A stretch of 64,000 bases of DNA, from positions 310,001 through 374,000 of the forward strand of contig JBILBF010000003.1 in NCBI GenBank assembly GCA_044353855.1, given 5' to 3'. This document shows, piece after piece, positions 51,393 to 60,389 of this stretch. The notes beneath the pieces are model-generated. The model was given only the letters and a program-made list of their open reading frames with translations. It was not told where the DNA came from and searched no databases. The position numbers and the translations under genes were made by a program. Each line of letters begins with the position of its first letter. Positions within the stretch are counted from its first letter, which is position 1. This DNA comes from UKL13-3 sp044353855 (GTDB lineage: Bacteria > Bacteroidota > Bacteroidia > UKL13-3).

Positions 51393-52781
51393 ATGAATTA
51401 CGATGTAATAGTTATAGGAAGTGGACCTGGAGGATATGTAGCCGCCATTCGTGCCAGTCAGTTGGGCTTAAAAGTAGCCATTGTTGAACGCGAAAACCTA
51501 GGAGGTATATGCTTAAACTGGGGCTGTATTCCAACCAAAGCGTTGCTAAAATCGGCTCAAGTGTTTGAGTATATTAAACATTCTGCTGATTATGGAATTA
51601 CGGTGAAAGAATCGTCACATGATTTTGGAGCTGTGGTAAAACGCAGTCGCGGTGTGGCAGATGGCATGAGCAAAGGGATTGCCTTTTTAATGAAAAAAAA
51701 TAAAATCGATGTGATTACGGGAACAGGCAAGTTGGCTTCAGCTAATAAAGTTGAAGTAACGGATGCAGCTGGTGCAAAAACCACCCATGATGCCAAACAT
51801 ATAATTTTGGCTACAGGAGCTCGCAGCCGTGAGTTACCCAATGTAAAAATAGACAACACAAAAATTCTTGGTTACCGCGATGCAATGATTTTACCAACAC
51901 AACCCAAAACGATGATTGTAATGGGTAGTGGTGCTATTGGATGTGAATTTGCATACTTCTATAACACCATGGGAACCAAAGTTACAATTGTTGAATTTTT
52001 GCCAAATATATTACCCGTAGAAGACGAAGAAGTATCAAAAGAAGTAGCTAAATCATTTAAAAAAGCAGGTATTGAAATTATGACAGATGCTTCCGTAGAA
52101 TCAGTTGATACTAAAGGAACAGGCTGTAAGGTAAAAGTAAAAACCAAAACAGGTATTATTGAACTTGAAGCGGATGTAGTATTATCAGCAGTAGGAGTTC
52201 AAACTAATTTAGAAAATTTAGGATTAGAAAGTGTAGGTGTTAAAACCGATAAAGGAAAAGTATTGGTTGACGATTTTTATGCAACCAACATTAAAGGTGT
52301 ATATGCTATTGGCGATATTGTAAAAGGCCAAGCATTGGCTCATGTTGCAAGTGCTGAAGGAATTATTTGTGTAGAAAAAATTGCAGGACATCATCCAGAG
52401 CCATTAAATTATAATAATATTCCAGGCTGTACGTATTCATCACCTGAGGTTGCTTCAGTTGGCTATACAGAGAAAGCAGCAAAAGAAGCCGGATATGAAC
52501 TAAAAGTGGGTAAATTTCCATTTAGCGCTAGTGGAAAAGCAAGTGCTGCTGGTGTAAAGGAAGGTTTTGTGAAACTTATTTTTGATGCTAAATATGGCGA
52601 ATTTTTAGGAGCACATATGGTAGGTGCAAATGTTACCGAACTGATTGCAGAGGTTGTAGTTGCTCGTAAGTTAGAAACTACGGGCATGGAAATAATTAAA
52701 TCCGTACATCCTCATCCAACCATGAGCGAAGCTATTATGGAAGCCGCTGCTCAAGCATATGGCGAGTGTATTCATTTATAG
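51393..52781 (+). CDS. lpdA: Dihydrolipoyl dehydrogenase
   Basis: FAD flavoprotein E3 that reoxidises lipoyl groups of the 2-oxoacid dehydrogenase and glycine cleavage complexes. From the ATG at 51393 it has 462 residues, starting MNYDVIVIGSGPGGYVAAIRA. The redox disulfide is in GGICLNWGCIPTKALL (CxxxxC). The NAD motif is VMGSGAIGCEFAYF, and the dimer-interface catalytic motif is HPHPTMSE near the C-terminus. The upstream Met at 51372 would add 7 residues before the FAD motif. No E2 gene is adjacent. Confidence 0.96.
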   Translation: MNYDVIVIGSGPGGYVAAIRASQLGLKVAIVERENLGGICLNWGCIPTKALLKSAQVFEYIKHSADYGITVKESSHDFGAVVKRSRGVADGMSKGIAFLMKKNKIDVITGTGKLASANKVEVTDAAGAKTTHDAKHIILATGARSRELPNVKIDNTKILGYRDAMILPTQPKTMIVMGSGAIGCEFAYFYNTMGTKVTIVEFLPNILPVEDEEVSKEVAKSFKKAGIEIMTDASVESVDTKGTGCKVKVKTKTGIIELEADVVLSAVGVQTNLENLGLESVGVKTDKGKVLVDDFYATNIKGVYAIGDIVKGQALAHVASAEGIICVEKIAGHHPEPLNYNNIPGCTYSSPEVASVGYTEKAAKEAGYELKVGKFPFSASGKASAAGVKEGFVKLIFDAKYGEFLGAHMVGANVTELIAEVVVARKLETTGMEIIKSVHPHPTMSEAIMEAAAQAYGECIHL

Positions 52782-52816
52782 GCAGCAACTGTAAATATGG
52801 GTATTGTAGTACTCTT

Positions 52817-52849
52817 AAAAAATCCGAAGTTTGCGCTTCGGATTTTTTT
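52817..52849 (+). terminator. lpdA terminator directly before the DUF4421 gene
   Basis: AAAAAATCCGAAG (52817-52829) pairs with CTTCGGATTTTTT (52836-52848) around a 6-base loop. The T tract ends at 52849, immediately before the ATG (52850) of the next gene. Confidence 0.87.
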
Positions 52850-53881
52850 ATGCGTCAATTTTGTGTATTCCTTTTCTGTTTGTTGTTTCTACATACTTTA
52901 CATGCGCAAAAAAATAATTTTTGGCAAAAAGTAGTAGGTAAAACGACATACGACACCAATTATGTTGTAAGTTACTACAATGATTTACATTTAACATTGG
53001 TTGGTATTTCAAGAAATAATTCTGTAAAAATTAAAGATAACTATACCAAAAAACAAATAGTGCTAAAACCTAATAATGCATTTTCATTTGGCTTTGGGAT
53101 TGATTATAAATTTTTAACATTAGAGGTATCTAGAACGATAAATCAAATAAGTTCCCCCAACCCTCAAAAAGGGAATACAGAATCATTTGGAATAAGAGCA
53201 GGTATTACGGGTAAAAAGTATTTAGGTAGCTTTTTACTTCAACGAAATGAAGGATTATATATTGACAATCCAAGAGATTTAGACCCGTCTTGGAATCAGT
53301 CTTCGGGAGTATATCCTTACCGACCAGATATTGTAACGACAATCCTATTTGCTAGTTTATATTATAATTTCAATCCGTCAAAGTATTCAACGATGGCATC
53401 GTTATGGCAAATAGATAAACAAAAAAAATCAGCAGGTGGAGTGTTAACTGGTATAACACTTTCAAGCAACACGATTGATGCAGATACCTCAATATCTGTA
53501 TCTAGATCACCAGTTCCAATTGATCCTTCTAATAAAATAATTGCAACTTCAAGTTCCGTAACAGGTATTAATGTAGGATATGGATACAATTATATTATCT
53601 ATAATAATTTATTTATAAGTGCACTAGCTATGCCTGGAATAAATTTACAAAATGGAAGTTTTAGAGATATTAATGGAAGAACTACCGTATTTAAAACAAA
53701 AATGGGAATACATGGAGACTATAGAATCATAGCAGGATATAATGGTACAAACTATTATTATGGAATCCATTTGGCAACATATGATGTAAGTAATAAAATA
53801 GAAAACTTAATTAACATCAATCTTGCAAACACCTATATAAGATTTTTTATTGGTAAACGGTTTAATACTTCACGTGAATAA
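52850..53881 (+). CDS. DUF4421 family exported protein
   Basis: A 343-residue predicted outer-membrane or periplasmic protein. A signal peptide (MRQFCVFLFCLLFLHTLHAQ) is followed by VGKTTYDTNYVVSYYNDLHLTLVGISRNN. Later come FSFGFGIDYKFLTLEVSRTIN and many strand-like segments rich in aromatic and glycine residues, which suggests a beta-barrel. These features fit DUF4421, a Bacteroidota family of unknown function. I prefer the ATG at 52850 because it begins the signal peptide; the frame open from 52766 runs through the lpdA end and its terminator. Confidence 0.8.
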   Translation: MRQFCVFLFCLLFLHTLHAQKNNFWQKVVGKTTYDTNYVVSYYNDLHLTLVGISRNNSVKIKDNYTKKQIVLKPNNAFSFGFGIDYKFLTLEVSRTINQISSPNPQKGNTESFGIRAGITGKKYLGSFLLQRNEGLYIDNPRDLDPSWNQSSGVYPYRPDIVTTILFASLYYNFNPSKYSTMASLWQIDKQKKSAGGVLTGITLSSNTIDADTSISVSRSPVPIDPSNKIIATSSSVTGINVGYGYNYIIYNNLFISALAMPGINLQNGSFRDINGRTTVFKTKMGIHGDYRIIAGYNGTNYYYGIHLATYDVSNKIENLININLANTYIRFFIGKRFNTSRE

Positions 53882-53909
53882 ATAATGAATTATAGTAACT
53901 TTACGTGAT

Positions 53910-55079
53910 ATGCAAAAAAGCATTCATACTTTTAAGGCTTCTCAAAATATGCAGTTGTGGAGAAGTGGGAGTGCCTATTTTGATAGGCTTATCGAACTTA
54001 TTGATAATGCACACTATTCCATTCACCTTCAAGTTTATATTTTTGATACCGATACAACAGGTAATGAAATTGCAGCTACATTAATTAGAGCAGCAAAAAG
54101 AGGTGTTAACGTTTATGTAGTTTTGGATGCCTTTGCTTCTAATCGATTTTCTGAAAGTACACTACTTGAATTTAAACAAGTGGGAATTCACATTAAACTT
54201 TTTGCCCCTTATGCTATCAAAAATTTTAAAATAGGGAGGAGATTGCATCATAAAATAGTGATGATTGATGAACAAATAGCTTTGATTGGCGGAATAAATA
54301 TAGCTCAAAAATACAGGGGAAGTTTGAATCAAAATCCTTGGTTAGATTTAGCGGTTGAAGTCAATGGTAGAATCTGTCATGACATAAAAGAACTTTGTTT
54401 GGCAATATGGTCCAATAAATTAAAAAGAAGATGGCCAAAACAAATTATACCTCAATATATTGATCAACTTTCAGGAGAAGGAAAAGCACGGTTAACTCAA
54501 AATGATTGGTGGCGCAAACGAATAGAAATTTCGGGGTCTTATCGAAATGCTATTCGACATTCAAAAGAAGAATTAACCATTGTTGCAAGTTACTTTTTAC
54601 CTGGTTACAGAATTCGAAAACTATTGATAAAAGCTGCTAATCGTGGTGTAAAAATAACATTCGTGTTTGGAACAATAAACGATATCCCATTAATGAATGC
54701 AGCAATCAAATACTTATATATAATATTACTCAAAAATAATATTTCAATTTATGAGTGGAATAAGAGTGTTTTGCATGCAAAATTTGCAACTGCAGATGGC
54801 ATTTGGAGTACGATAGGATCTTATAACCTAAACTCATTAAGTGACTATGGAAGCCTCGAAGCAAATATTGAAATCATGGATCAATCATTCGCCAAAAAAA
54901 TACACCTTTTGATTGCTGAAATTATTGCAGAAGGTGGCAAAAAAATAGATTCTGAAAATTATATTTCAACAAATAATATGATTGTACAAAGTTATCGTTG
55001 GCTATGTTATCAACTAATCAGAATATCACTCTTTATTCTTTTTGTATTGATGAAACGTGACCGTTTAAAATCAACTTAG
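53910..55079 (+). CDS. Phospholipase D-like protein, probable cardiolipin synthase
   Basis: PLD-superfamily enzyme with two HKD motifs. The first is HHKIVMIDEQIALIGGINIA (about 113-132) and the second HAKFATADGIWSTIGSYNLN (about 288-307). There is no N-terminal membrane helix, but a C-terminal one follows (about 365-385). The length of 389 residues and soluble N-terminus resemble ClsB-type cardiolipin synthases, which condense phosphatidylglycerol-type lipids. A hydrolase role is also possible. It lies 28 bases after DUF4421 on the same strand. Confidence 0.85.
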   Translation: MQKSIHTFKASQNMQLWRSGSAYFDRLIELIDNAHYSIHLQVYIFDTDTTGNEIAATLIRAAKRGVNVYVVLDAFASNRFSESTLLEFKQVGIHIKLFAPYAIKNFKIGRRLHHKIVMIDEQIALIGGINIAQKYRGSLNQNPWLDLAVEVNGRICHDIKELCLAIWSNKLKRRWPKQIIPQYIDQLSGEGKARLTQNDWWRKRIEISGSYRNAIRHSKEELTIVASYFLPGYRIRKLLIKAANRGVKITFVFGTINDIPLMNAAIKYLYIILLKNNISIYEWNKSVLHAKFATADGIWSTIGSYNLNSLSDYGSLEANIEIMDQSFAKKIHLLIAEIIAEGGKKIDSENYISTNNMIVQSYRWLCYQLIRISLFILFVLMKRDRLKST

Positions 55080-55136
55080 AAAAAATAAATATATCCATGG
55101 CATTCATTTATATCAAATTAACATAATTTAACTTTT

Positions 55137-55781
55137 GTGAGTAACCCAACTTTTTATTTTCATGGATTGCAGGTAAGCGAATTAAATTTATTTATTTCAG
55201 ACTTGATAATGGCAACAACGGCACTTGTATGTTGGTTAAGATTAAAAAATAATTTACCTGCTTTAACAGCTCAATCATATTACCATCATTTCTTCCTATT
55301 TACCATGTTGGCTACAAGTATAGCTGGATTCGGACACCTCTTGAATTTGTATACAGGGATTTATCTTAAACTAATTGGGTGGTTTTTTTCAACTCTTGCT
55401 AATTATTATTTTATACTAGCAAGTTTGCAATTTGATACGTACAAAAACAATTACAATGGGTATAAAAAACTTGCAGTTTTAAAACTTTTAGTAGCCATTA
55501 TATTCCTTTTTCTAACAAAAGTTTTTGTCGTAATCTCAATCGATACAACTATTAGTATAGGTTTAGTTGTATTACCTATTCATTTCCTTGAGTGGAAAAA
55601 GACAAAAATGAAAGGCTATTTATGGATTTGTATTGGCATTTTATTTACAATGCTCACTGGACTTGTAAGTGTATTTAATCTATCAATATCTGAAACCTGG
55701 TTTAATGCTAAAGACTTAAACCATATCATCATATCGGGAGGTTTATATTTAATTTACAAAGGCCTCACTAAATTACAATAA
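55137..55781 (+). CDS. Multi-pass membrane protein of unknown function
   Basis: A 214-residue frame beginning with GTG (VSNPTFYFHGLQVSELNLFISDLIM). It has about six to seven hydrophobic segments spread over the whole length, separated by short polar loops (KNNLPALTAQSYYHH, DTYKNNYNGYKK, EWKKTKMKGY). Histidines and tyrosines sit near the membrane ends. I do not recognise a family with confidence. It follows the PLD protein gene on the same strand after about 57 bases. It overlaps the convergent bcp gene by 9 bases. Confidence 0.7.
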   Translation: MSNPTFYFHGLQVSELNLFISDLIMATTALVCWLRLKNNLPALTAQSYYHHFFLFTMLATSIAGFGHLLNLYTGIYLKLIGWFFSTLANYYFILASLQFDTYKNNYNGYKKLAVLKLLVAIIFLFLTKVFVVISIDTTISIGLVVLPIHFLEWKKTKMKGYLWICIGILFTMLTGLVSVFNLSISETWFNAKDLNHIIISGGLYLIYKGLTKLQ

Positions 55782-56222
55782 CTGCTTAGTGTGTGCTTTG
55801 GTGTCTACCTTTTCAATTACTTTTTCAATGTATCCTTTTTCATTAATCACAAAAGTGCTGCGTAAAATGCCCATGTATTTTTTACCATACATGCTTTTTT
55901 CGCCCCAAGCACCAAATGCTTCAGCAATGCTGTGGTCTTCATCAGCAAGCAATGAAAATGGCAAATCATATTTTTCAATAAATTTTACATGTGATTTAGG
56001 ACTATCAGGACTTACTCCCAATATTTCGTAACCTTGTTTTTGAAACAACTTATAATTATCACGTAAATCACAAGCTTCAGCAGTACATCCTGGTGTACTA
56101 TCTTTAGGATAAAAATACAATACTAATTTTTTACCTTTAAAATCAGCTAAAGATACTAATTCTGACTTTTCGTTTACTCCATTAAATGTTGGAGCTTTTG
56201 ATCCTTCTTTTTGCAATGACAT
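55773..56222 (-). CDS. bcp: Thioredoxin-dependent peroxiredoxin (BCP/PrxQ)
   Basis: Reduces peroxides using thioredoxin. The 149 residues show the AhpC/TSA-BCP fold: KGKKLVLYFYPKDSTPGCTAEACDLRDNY holds the peroxidatic cysteine (about C41) and the BCP-type resolving cysteine five residues on (C46). LGVSPDSPKSHVKFIEKYDLPFSLLADEDH and GILRSTFVINEKGYIEKVI follow. The stop overlaps the convergent membrane-protein gene by 9 bases. Role in oxidative defence is inferred from the family. Confidence 0.95.
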   Translation of the reverse strand: MSLQKEGSKAPTFNGVNEKSELVSLADFKGKKLVLYFYPKDSTPGCTAEACDLRDNYKLFQKQGYEILGVSPDSPKSHVKFIEKYDLPFSLLADEDHSIAEAFGAWGEKSMYGKKYMGILRSTFVINEKGYIEKVIEKVDTKAHTKQLL

Positions 56223-56255
56223 ATGTATTATTATTAAATGAATAGTATACCTGAA

Positions 56256-57989
56256 TTACTTAGGCCTTGAATAGTCGATTTTATATTCAGCTGTATTGTT
56301 TTTTTTATCAGTAACATATAATTCAATAGTAAGTTTTTCATTAGGTGTATTTTCATCGAAAACATAATGGATCAAATCATTTTTAGCATCATATTCAGCT
56401 AAAACCCATTTACCATTTATAAGCATACGATAAGAAAGAATACCAGAAAAATCATCTGTTATTTTAAATGAGAGTGTAAGCGAATCAGCAGTGAAAGCAT
56501 TCGCTTTAAATAAGGGTAAAATGACAGGAGGAGTTGTATCAATAGTAAGTGCAAAATAACCGAACACATTACTTTTAGTTACAACATATCCATTTTCATA
56601 TTCGCCACCAGCACTTCGCCAATTATTCTGTTTACCACTGTATGCAACAAGTAATTTAGGATACCACTCAGGTTTTATCGTTTCCTCACATTGAAAAGAT
56701 AGTTGAATGTTTTTTTGAAGTGGTGTATTGGGGGAGTGCACTTTATGTGTATACGATAACATATTAGGAGCTTTTGATAATTGATCATATTGAACATAGA
56801 GTGTATCATACAGTGCATTTTCTGGTATCGTTACTTTTATACATTCATTTTTAAAAGTGGTAACTTTATTAGGGTAACATTTTACACCTGATTGAGCAGA
56901 AGAAGGTATAATGGCAATAGCAGATGTTGGCTTAATTATAGCATATACAATATAAGGTTTCATCATACAATCATATGCAACTATTTTAACCCAATGAGGT
57001 AAGGTATCTATTGAGTAGTATTTTCCTTTGTTTCTTAAATAGGGATATAACAGTATGTTGTTCCCGTCTTCTGTAAACAATTTTTGAATTCTAATGCCAT
57101 CCTTTTTATACGAAGCATAATCAATATGAAGGTTTATAGAACGCGTTTGAGCAAATACAAAACGATCCAATCGGAATTGATAATACCGCTTATTGTCAAT
57201 TGATACATCGAACCCATAAATACTGTATTCATTTTTTCGCCCTACATGATAATCGAATGCTTCAACTCCAAATCCTATACATTGTAACGGGATAAAAACA
57301 GTATCCAGAAATATTGTTCCAGAATCTGTAAACAAACAATTGTTAACATTTAAGGCATACGACTTAAGCTGTTTACTTCCACTTTCTTCAAAAATATAGG
57401 TATACAATTTTCGAATAGTGGGTGGTTGTGAATCTACAGGTAATATGCCAAACAACTGAGGATTGATAATTTCTTCCGTTTTTGTATCTCGAATTTCGAA
57501 ATGTAAATGTGGACCCGTACTTCCTCCTGAGTTTCCACTCCAGCCAATGGTGTCACCTTTTTTAACGGTTAATTTGTCAGCACTCGGGAAATGATCAAAT
57601 TCAAATTGTTCAATTTCATACTGATATTTTTTAATATATGCAGCAATCGTTCCATGTGCATTTTGTAAGTGACCATACACACTCGAATACCCATTTGGAT
57701 GCTGAATATATAATGCTTTTCCATATCCAACAGCCGAATATTTGATTCTTGAAACATAGCCATCAGCAATGGCATAAATTGGTAAACCTTCTTTTTCATA
57801 AGTACGTATATCCATACCACTGTGAAAATGATTATCGCGCAGGGAGCCAAATGGAGCACTTAAAAATAATGGCGTATCCATGGGTGATTGAAACACTCCC
57901 GTTGGATACTGTTGAGCGAATACTGTTACATGTAATAATAGTATACCTACTATTATCCTTATACTGTTTTTATCTTTCATTAACATCAC
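56256..57989 (-). CDS. M23 family metallopeptidase (LytM-type)
   Basis: Exported peptidoglycan endopeptidase of the lysostaphin/LytM group. A signal peptide or anchor (about 8-26) is followed at once by the M23 domain (about 30-160) with zinc ligands in HSGMDIRT (H56, D60) and GPHLHFEIRD near 140. About 400 residues of repeated beta-like segments follow, a longer C-terminal part than in most M23 proteins (577 total). They may bind the cell wall or a partner. It overlaps the FAH-family gene by 4 bases upstream and is probably in its operon. Confidence 0.9.
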   Translation of the reverse strand: MMLMKDKNSIRIIVGILLLHVTVFAQQYPTGVFQSPMDTPLFLSAPFGSLRDNHFHSGMDIRTYEKEGLPIYAIADGYVSRIKYSAVGYGKALYIQHPNGYSSVYGHLQNAHGTIAAYIKKYQYEIEQFEFDHFPSADKLTVKKGDTIGWSGNSGGSTGPHLHFEIRDTKTEEIINPQLFGILPVDSQPPTIRKLYTYIFEESGSKQLKSYALNVNNCLFTDSGTIFLDTVFIPLQCIGFGVEAFDYHVGRKNEYSIYGFDVSIDNKRYYQFRLDRFVFAQTRSINLHIDYASYKKDGIRIQKLFTEDGNNILLYPYLRNKGKYYSIDTLPHWVKIVAYDCMMKPYIVYAIIKPTSAIAIIPSSAQSGVKCYPNKVTTFKNECIKVTIPENALYDTLYVQYDQLSKAPNMLSYTHKVHSPNTPLQKNIQLSFQCEETIKPEWYPKLLVAYSGKQNNWRSAGGEYENGYVVTKSNVFGYFALTIDTTPPVILPLFKANAFTADSLTLSFKITDDFSGILSYRMLINGKWVLAEYDAKNDLIHYVFDENTPNEKLTIELYVTDKKNNTAEYKIDYSRPK

Positions 57990-58594
57990 TTCACTTCACA
58001 AACAAGCATTTTTTGTTGTTCAATAAATCCTTCCAACGTATCACCAATATTAACTTTACTCACACCAGCAGGTGTACCCGTATAAATTAAATCGCCCACT
58101 TTTAGGGTAAAATAGTGCGAAACAAAACTTACAATCTCTTCAAATGAAAATATCATATGAGCTGTGTTTCCTTGTTGAACAATAGAACCATTTTTACTCA
58201 ATGAAAACTGAATATTCTTTAAATCTAACGTTTCAATATTTATAAAGTCACCCAAAGGCGCAGACCCATCAAATGCTTTAGCCAACTCCCAAGGCAACCC
58301 TTTTTCTTTGAGTTGTTGTTGAATATCTCTTGCTGTAAAATCTATTCCCAATCCAATTTCATTAAAATAATTACGTGCAAATTTAGGTTGAATTTTTTTT
58401 CCCATTTTATTGATTCTGATAACCAGCTCCACTTCGTGGTGGATATCATTGGAAAAATCAGGATGGTAAAAGGGCTCCCCATTTTTAAGCAAAGCGGTAT
58501 CTGGTTTACTAAATACAACAGGATTTTCAGGAACTGCATTTCCCAATTCTTTAGCATGTTCGCTATAATTTCTTCCTATACAAAATATTTTCAT
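57986..58594 (-). CDS. Fumarylacetoacetate hydrolase family protein
   Basis: A 202-residue member of the FAH superfamily of metal-dependent C-C hydrolases and decarboxylases. It starts MKIFCIGRNYSEHAKELGN and shows DIHHEVELVIRINKMGKKI (metal-binding Glu residues), LGIDFTARDIQQQLKEKGLPWELAKAFDGSAPLGDF and GDLIYTGTPAGV. Enzymes of this length are often acylpyruvases or oxaloacetate decarboxylases; the substrate here is unknown. It overlaps the M23 gene by 4 bases and begins 5 bases after the M3 peptidase stop. Confidence 0.9.
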   Translation of the reverse strand: MKIFCIGRNYSEHAKELGNAVPENPVVFSKPDTALLKNGEPFYHPDFSNDIHHEVELVIRINKMGKKIQPKFARNYFNEIGLGIDFTARDIQQQLKEKGLPWELAKAFDGSAPLGDFINIETLDLKNIQFSLSKNGSIVQQGNTAHMIFSFEEIVSFVSHYFTLKVGDLIYTGTPAGVSKVNIGDTLEGFIEQQKMLVCEVK

Positions 58595-58599
58595 GCTAA

Positions 58600-60306
58600 T
58601 TATTTTAGTTTTTCTAATTCTGATTTCACAAACAACATCAATTCTTTAATATAAGCAGCTGAAAAATTAAATTCAATACCAGCTGTTTGGTAAATTTCAC
58701 CAATTGTTTTTGTGTAGCCTAAACTTAATGCTTCTTTGTATTGCTGTATGGCAACTTTTTTATCTGCTAAAAAATTACGCCAAACTGCCAGTGCTCCTAA
58801 TTGAGCCATACCATACTCAATATAATAAAATGGCACTTCAAATAAATGCAATTGTTTTTGCCAAGTATACGATTGAGCCATTTCATATCCGCTCCAATCT
58901 ACCATTCCTGTTCCAAACTCTTTGTTTAAGTTTACCCAATAAACTTTTCGTTCTTGAGCAGTGTGTGTTGGGTGGGTATATATCCAATGTTGAAATTTAT
59001 CAATAATAGCAATCCAAGGAAGTATTTTTATAATGCCTTCTAAATGTTCTTCTTTAGCTCTGTTAAAATCTTCTTTATTTGGGTAAAATTCATCTTGTCC
59101 ATCATAGCTAATAAGCTCCATACTCATGCTCGCCAATTCTGCCACTTCACTAGGGCAACTTTTAAACGCAGCAAGTGCTAACTCTTTGCTTAAAAACGAA
59201 TGCACTGCATGTCCTCCTTCGTGCACCATTGTTTCTACATCACGGGTACTTGATGCTGCATTCATGAATATAAATGGCACACCAGTTTCTGCCATTGGGT
59301 AATTGTATCCTCCGGGTGCTTTGCCTTTACGGCTTTCCAAATCTAAGCGCTCCATATTGTCCATCGTTTCAATACACCAAGCAAAATAATCATCTACTTT
59401 ACGAAAACAGTTTACGGTTTTATCTAACAAATCTTTACCACTGGTAAAAGGTTCTAACGCTGCTCTGTTTTGGGTATCTACCTCCATATCCCAAGGACGT
59501 AGTTTGTGACCCAATTCTTTAACTCGTTTGTCTGTAAACTGTTTAACCAAAGGCATTACTTCTTGCTGAATAGCATCATGAAAATCAATACAATCCTGTG
59601 GCGTGTAATCAAATCGGCCCATGGCCACAAACATAAAATCCCTGAAATTAGCAAAGCTCGCATTGATGGCAACTTGATGTCTTAAGGCAATGAGTTTATC
59701 AAATAAATCATCCAGCTCTTTGCTGATGGATAATCGCTTTTCGTTAATTTTGATAAATACCTCTTCCCGTTTTTTTCTATCCGGATTTTTTAAAAAATTA
59801 GACGCTTGTTGTAGTGTTAGTTCTTTGCCATCAACCTCCACACTTAAACTTCCTACTAGTGCTCCATACTTTTGACTTTCGGTTGCTATTTGAGCAAATA
59901 GAGGAACATTTTCTTCTCTAAACAATTCTATTTCTTTTTGAATACCCCGCAGGTAAATAAAATAAGTAGCATCGTTATTAAGTACTTCAAGATAATTACT
60001 AGAACACAATTTTTTATTCAACTCATTATTTAGGGGTGCAATTTGGGGTTCAATTTCAGTTACAAAAAACAAGTATGATGTTTCGAGTTCTTTATTTTCA
60101 GTATCACAGGTCATTCGAACATAACGCCAAGCCAAATCTTCGCTCAAAAAAGCATCCAACTCACTCCTATCTTTCAACCAATTTTGCAACTCCATCACAG
60201 AAGTAATTTCTCTATTTAGCAATTGAGTAAAATAAGGTTCGATTATTTCCCAAGCAGTAACTTTTATTTTTTCGGGTAAAAAATGGCGTTGTGTTTTTAC
60301 AATCAT
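58600..60306 (-). CDS. M3 family oligoendopeptidase
   Basis: Cytoplasmic zinc peptidase of the thimet/PepF group that degrades short peptides. The 568 residues have the HExxH motif MVHEGGHAVHSFLS at about 375-388, followed by SCPSEVAELASMSMELIS, which supplies the third ligand Glu. The C-terminal half is the usual helical region (GYEMAQSYTWQKQLHLFEVPFYYIEYGMAQLGA). It leads the operon with the FAH-family and M23 genes. No signal peptide is seen. Confidence 0.94.
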   Translation of the reverse strand: MIVKTQRHFLPEKIKVTAWEIIEPYFTQLLNREITSVMELQNWLKDRSELDAFLSEDLAWRYVRMTCDTENKELETSYLFFVTEIEPQIAPLNNELNKKLCSSNYLEVLNNDATYFIYLRGIQKEIELFREENVPLFAQIATESQKYGALVGSLSVEVDGKELTLQQASNFLKNPDRKKREEVFIKINEKRLSISKELDDLFDKLIALRHQVAINASFANFRDFMFVAMGRFDYTPQDCIDFHDAIQQEVMPLVKQFTDKRVKELGHKLRPWDMEVDTQNRAALEPFTSGKDLLDKTVNCFRKVDDYFAWCIETMDNMERLDLESRKGKAPGGYNYPMAETGVPFIFMNAASSTRDVETMVHEGGHAVHSFLSKELALAAFKSCPSEVAELASMSMELISYDGQDEFYPNKEDFNRAKEEHLEGIIKILPWIAIIDKFQHWIYTHPTHTAQERKVYWVNLNKEFGTGMVDWSGYEMAQSYTWQKQLHLFEVPFYYIEYGMAQLGALAVWRNFLADKKVAIQQYKEALSLGYTKTIGEIYQTAGIEFNFSAAYIKELMLFVKSELEKLK

Positions 60307-60333
60307 GATGGTGTAGTTTAAAGGTGAAAGGTA

Positions 60334-60365
60334 TAAAAAAACGCCACTATTTTCATAGCAGCGTT
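60334..60365 (-). terminator. Terminator of the transketolase cluster
   Basis: On the minus strand AACGC and CTAT pair with ATAG and GCGTT around an internal loop, followed by a T run. It lies 25 bases after the stop of the C-terminal transketolase gene. Confidence 0.6.
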
Positions 60366-60389
60366 GTAAAAACCTTTACGGTTAGTTGA

